Below are positions 1-6,206 of a stretch of DNA of 20,440 nt, in pieces. Position numbers and translations under genes: made by a program. This stretch comes from CAZBWE01 sp964495465. Lineage in GTDB: Bacteria; Planctomycetota; Phycisphaerae; Sedimentisphaerales; Anaerobacaceae. Location: assembly GCA_964495465.1 (NCBI GenBank), contig CAZBWE010000044.1, positions 1 to 20,440 of the forward strand. The letters run 5' to 3'. The notes beneath the pieces were generated by a model, which worked only from the letters and a program-made list of their open reading frames with translations, had not been told where the DNA came from and did not search any database. The stretch's first letter is position 1; every line of letters starts with the position of its first letter.

Positions 1-251
1 GGCGAACCAACGCCTGCTTTATTTATCGCTATAACGCGATATTCGAGTTGGGTTTTTAGCGGCTGGTCAACCAAAGTTGATTCTGTCTCGATTACAGGCG
101 TCAAGCTGATATTGGTTACATCATATGTATATTGCCACCTGCCGGAACCGAGGTCGGCTGCCTGGTATTGGATTTTTGTTACTGGAAGTGCAAAGCCGGC
201 AGAAATAAACAGAAATCCCAACAAGGCCCCCGCAAGAAATAACCTTCTCAT
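1..251 (-). CDS. Secreted protein, N-terminal part (cut by window edge)
   Basis: The first 83 residues of a protein are visible; the rest lies beyond base 1. It begins MRRLFLAGALLGF, a typical Sec signal peptide with two arginines, a hydrophobic core and a likely cleavage after SAGFA (about residue 21). The mature part starts with a YTYDVTN segment, which resembles the opening of many planctomycete surface proteins, and then has LEYRVIAINKAGVG, which resembles the last strands of a fibronectin type III domain. The ATG at 251 is preceded by GGAG at good spacing. Function is unknown; an exported adhesion or sorting-type surface protein is plausible. No stop occurs in the visible frame. Confidence 0.6.
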   Translation of the reverse strand, partial: MRRLFLAGALLGFLFISAGFALPVTKIQYQAADLGSGRWQYTYDVTNISLTPVIETESTLVDQPLKTQLEYRVIAINKAGVGS

Positions 252-407
252 CACCTTCTCCTTTTTGTTAGTCAGCTAACCGGCTGGCTCCTCGTATTCA
301 CAGCCGAAATCTGACTGAATTTTCCGCGCATACCTCTAAAATCTAATTTTTAGCTCTGGGAAATCTCCTTATCTCCGCGAAGTAGCTGCTGTCATAGCGT
401 CAAGGTT
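252..407 (-). promoter_or_regulatory. Long 5' leader of the secreted protein gene
   Basis: If the promoter at 414-442 is used, the mRNA has a leader of roughly 155 bases. It ends with a small hairpin (GTTAG / CTAAC, 267-280) immediately before the AAGGAG ribosome binding site. I recognise no known riboswitch in it. The rest of 252-506 holds no gene. Confidence 0.3.
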
Positions 408-413
408 ACGGGT

Positions 414-442
414 AATATACCATATAGGACGTTAAAAAGCAA
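414..442 (-). promoter_or_regulatory. Putative sigma-70 promoter for the secreted protein gene
   Basis: Minus strand TTGCTT (437-442), a 17-base spacer and TATATT (414-419). The predicted start is near 407, upstream of the gene starting at 251. Confidence 0.45.
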
Positions 443-506
443 GGAAATTATGATTTTTGTCGTATATCGGCGAAAGAGTCAAAACCAGCGGACTTCGGTG
501 AGAGGT

Positions 507-1607
507 CTATTTTTTGGAAGGTTCAAAGATTTTGATGGTGTTTTTGCCGGCCTGCTTGGCTGTGTAGAGTGCCTGGTCGGAACGGCTTGTAATATCCTCA
601 GGATTTGTGTCAGCGTCGTACTGGCCAAGGCCAACGCTAATAGATAGCAGTATCTGCTCTTTTCTCCAGGTGGTCGGAGTTTGCGCAACCGCATTAACCA
701 TACGCTGGGCGACAACGGTGGCATCGGGCAGGCCGGTATTGGGCAAAATGACTGCAAATTCATCCCCTCCGTATCGTGCCGCCGTATCAATTTGACGAAT
801 GCTGTCCTTTATTCTTCTGCTGATTTCCCTGATGACCTTATCGCCTGCACGGTGGCCGTGTGTGTCGTTTATTTTCTTGAGATTGTCAACATCAATCATA
901 ATCAACGATAGCTGACCGCCATAACGGCGAGACCTGTTTAGCTCCTTTTCCAGGATTTCGTAGAACGTTTTGTGGTTCACAAGACCTGTCAGTCCGTCCG
1001 TGGTGGCCTGGCGTTGGATTTTATCAAAAAGTTTTATGTTTCCAATTGAAGCGCCAACTAACTGGCTAAACAGCTCTATCAGGGCAATATTCTCGTCGCT
1101 AAAGCTTCCCTGTATCTTGTCTGACAGATTCAGCACGCCAACTATCCTGTTCTGGCAAATGAGGGGAACAATAGCACAATTCTTGGTTTTGTAGTTTTCC
1201 GCAAAAGCGCGTTGAGATTTTCTGATAATGGGTTTGGTATGAGTGTCTATGTCACCGACCAGCATAATCTCTTTACTTCTTACAGCCATTACCATAGGAG
1301 ATGGCGGATTCTGGTTCAGCGAGACTATCTTGTTTATCAGAAAGGGATGGTTGTGTTTATTCAGGTGTAAAATGTTGTTTGTTTCGTCAAGTATATACAG
1401 TGAAGCAAGTCTTACTCCGACTAATTCCAGGATGTTCCTGGTGCAGACTTCGGCTATTTTGTCTAAATCAAGGCAGTTTATCTGGCGAGCCAAAGGTGTT
1501 ATCTGTTCGAGCAGAGAAATGCTGCCGTTTGGATTTTTTTTACTATCATCAAAATTTTTACCGCTTTGCCGCATAATTTTAAAACGGTGCACTCCTGCTA
1601 TATTCAT
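507..1607 (-). CDS. GAF-GGDEF diguanylate cyclase
   Basis: A 366-residue cytoplasmic protein expected to make cyclic di-GMP from two GTP. Residues about 35-195 form a GAF-type sensory domain (for example the IVGVLNLSDK segment typical of GAF strands), and about 200-365 form the GGDEF domain. The active-site motif is intact as GGDEF at 280-284, and an inhibitory-site motif RQID (RxxD) lies exactly five residues upstream (271-274), so product feedback is expected. There are no membrane segments and no EAL domain. The start at 1607 has no clear ribosome binding site; a second ATG lies 11 codons further in (1574). It stands alone, but a PilZ protein encoded at 7092-7445 is a possible c-di-GMP receptor. 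Confidence 0.9.
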   Translation of the reverse strand: MNIAGVHRFKIMRQSGKNFDDSKKNPNGSISLLEQITPLARQINCLDLDKIAEVCTRNILELVGVRLASLYILDETNNILHLNKHNHPFLINKIVSLNQNPPSPMVMAVRSKEIMLVGDIDTHTKPIIRKSQRAFAENYKTKNCAIVPLICQNRIVGVLNLSDKIQGSFSDENIALIELFSQLVGASIGNIKLFDKIQRQATTDGLTGLVNHKTFYEILEKELNRSRRYGGQLSLIMIDVDNLKKINDTHGHRAGDKVIREISRRIKDSIRQIDTAARYGGDEFAVILPNTGLPDATVVAQRMVNAVAQTPTTWRKEQILLSISVGLGQYDADTNPEDITSRSDQALYTAKQAGKNTIKIFEPSKK

Positions 1608-1851
1608 ACCGTAATCAGGTATGACTATGGATTCACTTACCTTTGTATCGGATATTTCAGCGTCAGCATTTGGGAAAAAGCGTTGATTAAAGGCCTAATT
1701 AAGCATTAGACATTATGTCAGGTATTTAATCAGGGGCATTTGGAAAAGGTTATAAAAACCTGGGATTTACGGTTCTAGTTCCTAATTTGAGGGGTATTTC
1801 ACCCTATATATTTAAAAAAACAAGTTTTTTCCGAAAAAAATAAGAAAAATG

Positions 1852-1880
1852 TTGACATACTATAAAATGTATTTTACATT
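1852..1880 (+). promoter_or_regulatory. Putative sigma-70 promoter upstream of the MerR-type gene
   Basis: TTGACA (1852-1857, consensus), a 17-base spacer and TACATT (1875-1880, four of six). It lies about 340 bases before the MerR-type gene, so either the leader is long or a short unrecognised transcript lies between. Confidence 0.45.
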
Positions 1881-1896
1881 TTACAAAACGTAAAAT
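1864..1896. promoter_or_regulatory. Two overlapping dyads on the promoter: candidate operator
   Basis: AAAATGTA (1864-1871) and TACATTTT (1875-1882) form a perfect 8-base inverted repeat around TTT. Overlapping it, ATTTTAC (1878-1884) and GTAAAAT (1890-1896) form a perfect 7-base inverted repeat with a 5-base centre. ATTTTAC is also tandemly repeated at 1871-1884. The dyads cover the -10 box, the position expected for a repressor. The binding protein is unknown; the MerR-type product downstream is one candidate. Confidence 0.4.
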
Positions 1897-2220
1897 ATAT
1901 TTCATTGGCTCTAATGGTGAAAAAGGTCGTTAATTTGAAAGAAATGGATAAATCGATTTGGCGGGATTTTTTTGTCAACGTTTCGGTTTGACCAGGCGGT
2001 TGCTGTGAGGTTCCGGCTTATAAGAAAGAATAATGAATCTTTGCTTAAGGATGGCACCGCTGCCCTGCCTGGAATGACAGATGGTATTGATTTTACTGCT
2101 CAGTGTTTTGGCATTGGTATTTTTGCCGGCCAATTCAATTTTATAGGGGTTGCTGTGATTTATTTTTAGGAATCTTGTTATTCGGATTTCATCGGATTCA
2201 TTGATGAGGATTATTTGACA

Positions 2221-2496
2221 ATGCAGTTACAAGTTAAAGAGCGCGACTTCCAAATACCGGCAAAACTCTACCGAATCGGTGAATTGGTTAACTATACCCC
2301 CTTCTCACGACAGACAATTCATAACTATACGATAATGGGACTTATTCGTGAGGCACAATGGACTGAAGGCGGGCATAGACTTTACGATGAATCGGTTTTT
2401 GAGCGGTTATCAAAAATTATTAAGCTCAAGAAGACAAAAACTCTCTCAGAAATTGGACAGATTCTACGCCAGGAAGATGGCGTAGAATCCTCGTAA
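2221..2496 (+). CDS. Small MerR-type DNA-binding regulator
   Basis: A 91-residue protein with a MerR-style winged helix-turn-helix at about residues 17-75: YRIGELVNYTPFSRQTIHNY (recognition helix region), then GLIREAQWTEGGHRLYDE, where the GGHRLYD element is the classic MerR wing signature. It is too short to carry the dimerisation coiled coil and effector domain of full MerR proteins, so its inducer, if any, is not visible. ATG 2221 is chosen; GAGGA at 2206-2210 is about ten bases upstream. A TTG at 2215 in the same frame is the alternative. It lies 220 bases before the flagellar-type operon and might control it or its own promoter; neither is shown. The last codons form a strong hairpin. 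Confidence 0.75.
   Translation: MQLQVKERDFQIPAKLYRIGELVNYTPFSRQTIHNYTIMGLIREAQWTEGGHRLYDESVFERLSKIIKLKKTKTLSEIGQILRQEDGVESS
2460..2489 (+). other. Perfect 11-base-pair hairpin in the 3' end of the MerR-type gene
   Basis: GATTCTACGCC (2460-2470) pairs perfectly with GGCGTAGAATC (2479-2489) around the loop AGGAAGAT. It lies wholly within the last codons of the gene and ends five bases before the stop codon. No U-run follows directly, so it is not a standard intrinsic terminator; it could protect the mRNA 3' end or act as a decoy site. Confidence 0.6.
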
Positions 2497-2655
2497 AAGA
2501 CTGGGAAGGGTGAATTGTTTTAACCGTTTTATTTGTTTTTTGACTTTTTTTGAAACAGAGAAGCAATGAAGGGGTCAAGGATGAGAAAAACAGCGTTGCT
2601 TTTCACGAGTTGTCATTTCTCTTTTTTCCCGCTCATACACTTTATCGGTAAATGC

Positions 2656-2673
2656 CCGGCAAAGCCGGTTTTT
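2656..2673 (+). terminator. Short hairpin with T-run
   Basis: CCGGC-AAA-GCCGG (2656-2668) is followed directly by TTTTT (2669-2673). It would end transcripts coming from the MerR-type gene before the next operon. The stem is only five pairs, so strength is uncertain. The remainder of 2497-2717 shows no gene. Confidence 0.4.
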
Positions 2674-2717
2674 GTCGGATTTTCGCCCAAGCCCGCCCTG
2701 ATTAATGAGGACCGCAT

Positions 2718-3134
2718 ATGAATTTTACATCACTAATAACAGATAATGTTACTGAACTGCTCGTTAAGATAATTGAATTCACGCAGACCCGCCAAAAGGT
2801 CCTTACCCGAAACATAAATGACATCAACGAGCCGGGATTTGTACCGAAGGATTTATTGGTAGATGAGTTTTCTAATTTATTGCACGATGCGGTAGATGAG
2901 CATATTCGAAGCCGTCGGCTTGTGCTGCGTGATACCGAAAATATCAAATTCGGCGTCAGCGGCAGATTTGAAGTCAGGCCGGTTGTTGACAGGTATGCTG
3001 TAAAGCTTCTTGAAGGCGATCGGGATGAATATATCGAGTTGCAAATAAACAAGCTTGTGGAAAATTCGCTGAATCAAAGAGTAGCAGCGGAATTACTGAG
3101 GCAAAAGCAGGAGACAGTATCCGTTGATTATTGA
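2718..3134 (+). CDS. FlgB-like flagellar rod protein (divergent)
   Basis: A 138-residue protein, the same length as Escherichia coli FlgB. The N-terminal part fits the rod-protein pattern: TRQKVLTRNINDINEPGF (residues 24-41) corresponds to the FlgB element with R-x3-L-x2-NI and PG(Y/F), followed by a KDL segment. The C-terminal helix contains NSLNQRVAAELL, matching the NSL-x-Y style C-terminal heptads of FlgB. FlgB is a proximal rod subunit exported through the flagellar secretion system. The middle is divergent and the usual VDxDRE element is not clear. ATG follows GAGGA at a good distance. It precedes flhG by 29 bases, and the next gene is a flagellar-type sigma factor, which supports the call. 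The 3' end runs into a heptad repeat that includes the stop codon. Confidence 0.6.
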   Translation: MNFTSLITDNVTELLVKIIEFTQTRQKVLTRNINDINEPGFVPKDLLVDEFSNLLHDAVDEHIRSRRLVLRDTENIKFGVSGRFEVRPVVDRYAVKLLEGDRDEYIELQINKLVENSLNQRVAAELLRQKQETVSVDY

Positions 3135-3151
3135 CTATTGACTGTTGATAC
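3124..3151 (+). repeat. Seven-base-period repeat, site 1
   Basis: Four consecutive units TTGATTA, TTGACTA, TTGACTG, TTGATAC. The stop codon of the FlgB-like gene (3132-3134) lies inside it. Similar seven-base phasing recurs at five other sites in the window. Confidence 0.6.
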
Positions 3152-3163
3152 GAAGAAACAAAG

Positions 3164-4009
3164 ATGATGGACGAATCGCTTTACTTACAACAAGTGATGG
3201 GAAGCTGCAGACGCACGGCCAAAGTTTTGGCGATAACAAGCGGTAAAGGAGGTGTCGGTAAAACCAACATATCTGCGAATCTTGCGATATGTCTGGCTGC
3301 TTCGCAAAAAAAGGTTTTACTTGTTGATACGGACCTGTCGTTGGGCAATCTTGATATTGTTATGGGGGTCCGTGGTAAATACAACATTTCTCATTTGCTT
3401 AACGGCCGAAAGAGCATCGAGGAGATAATTTATAACGGTCCTGAGGGACTGGAGATAATCTATGGTGCATCCGGACTTGAGGATTTAGCCAACATTGATG
3501 AGTTTCGGCGTCATCGTCTGCTTGGAGAATTGTCCCGCCTTCAGGGCGATTTCGATGCTATGGTAATTGATACCGCTGCCGGTATTTCCAGGCTGGTTAT
3601 TGGTTTTTGCCTTGCGGCTGACCACGTTTTAATAGTAACGACGCCGGAAGCCCCGGCTATGACCGATGCTTATGCGGTGATTAAAACTCTTGTCGGCAAC
3701 GGATTAACAGGCCAAATCAGTCTTATTGTGAATATGGCTGCGACAATAACGGAGGGCAAAAAGACCTATCGACAGATAGCGAACGTTGCGGAGCAATTTT
3801 TGAACACTCACATTTATTATGCCGGCGTGTTGCTCAAAGACGAGCGATTAAGCTCTGCGGTTCGCCTGCGAAAGCCGGTAGTTTTAGCTTATCCTAAAGC
3901 ACGAATTAGCTCGTCTCTTATGGCCCTGGCGGCAAAGCTTGGTAATGGTTTGGCTGCAGCGCCCGCCCAGGAGGGATTTTTTAAGAAGGTTGTTGACTTG
4001 TTCTTTTAA
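3164..4009 (+). CDS. flhG: FlhG (YlxH/FleN) MinD-type ATPase
   Basis: A 281-residue ParA/MinD-superfamily ATPase. The deviant Walker A motif KGGVGKT is at residues 28-34, the VDTDLSLGNLD switch segment follows at about 54-64, and the Walker B-like VIDTAAG is near 135. In the FlhG family such proteins set the number and position of flagella, working with FlhF and the flagellar master regulators. The start of FlhG proteins often carries a short DQAxxL-like helix that activates FlhF; here MDESLYLQQVM may be that element. The C-terminal FFKKVVDLFF is amphipathic and could bind membrane as in MinD. A MinD function in division is the alternative, but the flanking FlgB-like and FliA-type genes favour FlhG. 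No flhF is present in the window. Confidence 0.75.
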   Translation: MMDESLYLQQVMGSCRRTAKVLAITSGKGGVGKTNISANLAICLAASQKKVLLVDTDLSLGNLDIVMGVRGKYNISHLLNGRKSIEEIIYNGPEGLEIIYGASGLEDLANIDEFRRHRLLGELSRLQGDFDAMVIDTAAGISRLVIGFCLAADHVLIVTTPEAPAMTDAYAVIKTLVGNGLTGQISLIVNMAATITEGKKTYRQIANVAEQFLNTHIYYAGVLLKDERLSSAVRLRKPVVLAYPKARISSSLMALAAKLGNGLAAAPAQEGFFKKVVDLFF

Positions 4010-4087
4010 AGTTATCGGCCAAAGAGTCGATAAGAGTTTGTGAAAGGTATTCAGTTGTAGATTTTGTTGATAAGGAGCAGGGCCGCG

Positions 4088-4252
4088 ATGATAAGAAATG
4101 TGCTGGTGTTTATAGGACTTAAAACCAGTGAGGTAAGTATTGTTGAAGTCATAGGATTCATATTGTCGCAGGATGTGGCCCCTTTCAGGGAGGAATATTA
4201 TGAAAACAAAACAGCAGTCCGACATCAACGAAATATGGGAGCAGTTCCATAA
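4088..4252 (+). CDS. Possible small hydrophobic protein between flhG and the sigma factor
   Basis: A 54-codon frame starting ATG at 4088 with AAGGAG (4072-4077) ten bases upstream. It begins MIRNVLVFIGLKTSEVS and has one hydrophobic stretch (residues about 3-30) that could be a membrane segment. It overlaps the first 53 bases of the sigma factor gene in another frame, which argues against a real gene, but it would fill an otherwise empty 190-base gap inside an operon. No family is recognised. Confidence 0.25.
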   Translation: MIRNVLVFIGLKTSEVSIVEVIGFILSQDVAPFREEYYENKTAVRHQRNMGAVP

Positions 4253-4979
4253 AACACACGACGAGCAATTCCGCAATCTTCTTATGGAGCATTACAGAGA
4301 CCTGGTAAAGTACTGCGCCGAGCGATTGCACAGCAAATTGCCAGATAAGGTCGAGCTGGATGACCTTATCAGCGCCGGTATTTTTGGGCTGATGGATGCC
4401 ATTGATGCTTATGACCCCGATAGAGGAGTCAAGTTCGAGACATATTGCTCACCCCGCATAAAAGGTTCTATTCTTGATGAGCTTCGCAGTATGGATTGGG
4501 TGCCGCGTTTGGTCCGTGCCCGCGCTCATCAGCTTACAAAGGCCAGGCATTCTCTTGAAGTGCATCTTGGCCGTAAACCGACGGAGAAAGAAATCGCTGA
4601 AGAGCTGGATATGGATATGGAAGAATTTAACCGGCTCCAGAGAGACGCCAATGCGGTCGGTTTGGTGTCGCTGGACAATAAATATAATGACGGCGACAGT
4701 GAAAAAGATGTCCGTGAGATAGATGTGATAAAGGACAAAAAAAGCCAGGACCCTGTGACCGAAGCCCAAAAGCGAGACCTGAAAAGTTTGCTTACCAAGG
4801 GGCTGACGCGGGCTGAACGGCTGATTATTGTTTTGTATTATTATGAAGAAATGACAATGAAGGAGATTGGCGCAACTTTGGATTTGTCCGAGTCGCGTGT
4901 CTCGCAGATGCACTCATCGATTGTTGCGCGCCTAAAAGCTCAAATGAACACCCGAAAGAAGGAATTTGCCGTCGAGTAG
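4200..4979 (+). CDS. fliA: RNA polymerase sigma factor, FliA/WhiG family
   Basis: A 259-residue sigma-70 family group 3 factor. Region 2 is at about residues 25-95 (ELDDLISAGIFGLMDAIDAYDP, then GVKFETYCSPRIKGSILDELR, the highly typical FliA/WhiG stretch), region 3 at about 100-160, and region 4 at about 200-250 with the helix-turn-helix TMKEIGATLDLSESRVSQMHS. FliA directs transcription of late flagellar genes; WhiG-type factors act in other developmental programmes. The start at 4200 is preferred over ATG 4173 because AGGGAGGA (4187-4194) sits five bases upstream. It is the last gene of the run FlgB-like - flhG - fliA and is followed by a hairpin. No anti-sigma factor FlgM is seen nearby. Confidence 0.88.
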   Translation: MKTKQQSDINEIWEQFHKTHDEQFRNLLMEHYRDLVKYCAERLHSKLPDKVELDDLISAGIFGLMDAIDAYDPDRGVKFETYCSPRIKGSILDELRSMDWVPRLVRARAHQLTKARHSLEVHLGRKPTEKEIAEELDMDMEEFNRLQRDANAVGLVSLDNKYNDGDSEKDVREIDVIKDKKSQDPVTEAQKRDLKSLLTKGLTRAERLIIVLYYYEEMTMKEIGATLDLSESRVSQMHSSIVARLKAQMNTRKKEFAVE

Positions 4980-4990
4980 TTTGTAATTTG

Positions 4991-5018
4991 TGGCTCGCGC
5001 CCCGTTGCTCGTGAGCCA
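4991..5018 (+). terminator. Hairpin after the flagellar-type operon
   Basis: TGGCTCGCG (4991-4999) pairs with CGTGAGCCA (5010-5018) with one G-U pair and a ten-base loop, twelve bases after the fliA stop codon. The following T-run is poor, so termination strength is uncertain. Confidence 0.4.
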
Positions 5019-5095
5019 TTGCTATATGAACTTTCCTGTTTAGCTGAGATGCCTCCAAGAAGCGTTCGTTCCGAAGCGAAGTAAGGTCAACCGCA

Positions 5096-5545
5096 TCAAT
5101 TAGTTAGATGCTTTTTCATAAGTTCTATTTCGACACGCATTAAACATTTTACAATCAAAAAGCTTAGTAAAATGGCTCCCACAGAAACAAATCCATATTT
5201 CAGAGATGTTATGAATGATAAAATCAATCCTAAAATTAACGAAATTATACCGACCAATCCAACCAAGTAATTCCGTAAAAGTGGTATTTGTTTTCCTGGG
5301 AAAGCAGGGAAACCGAATGACATATTATAAAAAAACAAAAAGCAACCCAAAGTTACAAATCCAATCTTTATCGCTGAGAGAAAACATAATATCAATCCTG
5401 TAATTAGGAAACCCCAATAAATTATCTGTTGAAAATAAAAAAATAGGCTCTGTGAAGTTGGACCAAGGCGACCCCATATGTTTTTGGGGCAAGTGAAAAA
5501 GAATCTTAACAAAACAAAGGCCATGAAAACCAAACCAGGCCCCAT
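5096..5545 (-). CDS. Small multi-pass membrane protein of unknown function
   Basis: A 149-residue, very hydrophobic protein with about four membrane segments (residues roughly 1-16, 40-70, 87-110 and 115-133) and a charged C-terminal tail MRVEIELMKKHLTN. The ATG at 5545 has AGAGGA upstream at good spacing, which supports a real gene. I recognise no family or motif. It lies downstream of the HicAB pair on the same strand, separated by two hairpins, so it may have its own promoter. The base composition is AT-richer than neighbouring genes, which together with the toxin-antitoxin genes hints at a small acquired segment (5096-6131); this is inference. Confidence 0.6.
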   Translation of the reverse strand: MGPGLVFMAFVLLRFFFTCPKNIWGRLGPTSQSLFFYFQQIIYWGFLITGLILCFLSAIKIGFVTLGCFLFFYNMSFGFPAFPGKQIPLLRNYLVGLVGIISLILGLILSFITSLKYGFVSVGAILLSFLIVKCLMRVEIELMKKHLTN

Positions 5546-5570
5546 AATAAATTCCTCTATTTATCCAAAC

Positions 5571-5629
5571 ACAGAACTATAATTACATAGTTCTGTATAT
5601 TCCTGCAAAGATAGTAGGATTTTGCAGGA
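5571..5629 (-). terminator. Two tandem hairpins after hicB
   Basis: Reading the minus strand after hicB, TCCTGCAAA/TTTGCAGGA (5601-5609 and 5621-5629, 11-base loop) comes first, then ACAGAACTAT/ATAGTTCTGT (5571-5580 and 5587-5596, 6-base loop). Both stems are perfect. There is no long T-run; they probably end or attenuate the hicAB transcript. Confidence 0.45.
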
Positions 5630-5638
5630 TATTTTGAT

Positions 5639-5851
5639 TTATGCAGAAACTTCCAGATAGGTTGGAAAGCTATGGGATTGTGGAACTTCCAGGCCTTCCT
5701 GGTGCATTCCATCTACATGAAAGGAAATTGCATCTCTCATATTTTTCTCTACTTCTTCTTTAGTGGAGCCGGTAGCTACACATCCCGAAAGATCCGGAGA
5801 AAAAGCTGAGAAACCGGTTTTCGTTTCTTCGATTATGACCAGATATTTCAT
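5639..5851 (-). CDS. hicB: HicB-type antitoxin
   Basis: A 70-residue protein with the HicB partial RNase H-like fold: MKYLVIIEETKTGFSAFSPD followed by LSGCVATGSTKEEVEKNMRDA, the strand-strand-helix pattern with the P-D-L-x-G-C signature. HicB binds and blocks the HicA ribonuclease. This is the short form, without a C-terminal helix-turn-helix or ribbon-helix-helix, so DNA-binding autoregulation would need another part of the protein. The ATG overlaps the hicA stop codon in ATGA (5848-5851), giving translational coupling, with toxin first and antitoxin second as is usual for this family. Confidence 0.88.
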   Translation of the reverse strand: MKYLVIIEETKTGFSAFSPDLSGCVATGSTKEEVEKNMRDAISFHVDGMHQEGLEVPQSHSFPTYLEVSA

Positions 5852-6042
5852 TTTAAACCTGCCTGTTTAAGTACGCTATTTAAAGTGCCGGAAGCAAGCT
5901 CGTTACCTGATTTTCCTGCTATTGTTACAAGTCCTTTTTTGCTTTTGTGTTTAAATTGGCGATGGCTTCCTTTAGTTCTAACGACAAACCAGCCGTCTTT
6001 CTCAATCATTTTAACAACATTTCTTACTTTCACTTTAGACAT
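5848..6042 (-). CDS. hicA: HicA-type mRNA interferase toxin
   Basis: A 64-residue protein of the HicA (YcfA-like) family with a double-stranded RNA-binding-like fold. The conserved GSHRQFKH segment contains the catalytic histidine (H27), preceded by the VVRTKGSH loop and followed by the VTIAGK strand. HicA cleaves mRNA and stops growth until HicB neutralises it. The ATG at 6042 (MSKVKVRN) fits the family length; a TTG at 6069 would add nine residues. There is no good ribosome binding site before either start, and TATAAT overlaps the ATG, so translation may be weak. A dispersed repeat (6110-6131) lies just upstream. Confidence 0.88.
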   Translation of the reverse strand: MSKVKVRNVVKMIEKDGWFVVRTKGSHRQFKHKSKKGLVTIAGKSGNELASGTLNSVLKQAGLK

Positions 6043-6109
6043 TATAGCATATTTTAACTGCACCAGCAAATATTTTCTTGATAGTATAATATTCTACTAA
6101 TACCATATA

Positions 6110-6131
6110 CTTTGCTACGCTCAGAATGACA
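6110..6131 (-). repeat. Dispersed TGTCATTCTGAGCG-type repeat
   Basis: The minus strand reads TGTCATTCTGAGCGTAGCAA followed by AG. This resembles a short sequence I recall as widely dispersed in bacterial genomes and encoding the spurious peptide CHSERS in one frame. It sits between hicA and the divergent dapF. The stretch 6070-6206 holds no gene. Confidence 0.5.
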
Positions 6132-6206
6132 TTTTTTGAGAAACAAAATCGATTTTTTAACCATATATGTATAGACTAAAAGTTGGTTTTGTATCAGGAG
6201 AATAGA

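Larger units (their letters stand above)
1608..2220. other. 600-base non-coding stretch
   Basis: No convincing gene is seen. It holds an odd palindrome GACAT-T-ATGTC (1709-1719), a promoter and dyads (1852-1896), a tiny frame from GTG at 1917 (24 codons, ending VNVSV) and a 65-codon frame with a TTG start at 1972. The last two lack support. The stretch after 1900 may be a decayed gene or the long leader of the MerR-type gene. Confidence 0.4.

Noticed and set aside
1972..2169. A 65-codon frame with a TTG start
   Set aside because: No ribosome binding site, a rare start codon, no recognisable motif, and a composition typical of chance frames. Kept only as part of the non-coding stretch.
2600..2717. 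c-di-GMP riboswitch before the FlgB-like gene
   Set aside because: GGCAAAGCC is suggestive, but the rest of the aptamer (second stem with its tetraloop receptor) is missing, and the sequence is explained by a short hairpin with a T-run.
3124..3151. CRISPR array
   Set aside because: The heptad repeats here and at the other sites have units of seven bases with no spacers; no 23-50 base repeat with spacers and no cas gene is present in the window.
3164..4009. Cell-division MinD in place of FlhG
   Set aside because: No MinC or MinE is adjacent and the gene sits between a FlgB-like protein and a FliA-type sigma factor; FlhG is the better call, though not proven.
4449..4913. A 154-codon minus-strand frame within the sigma factor gene
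   Set aside because: Fully antisense to a gene with all sigma-70 region 2 and region 4 motifs; no independent support.
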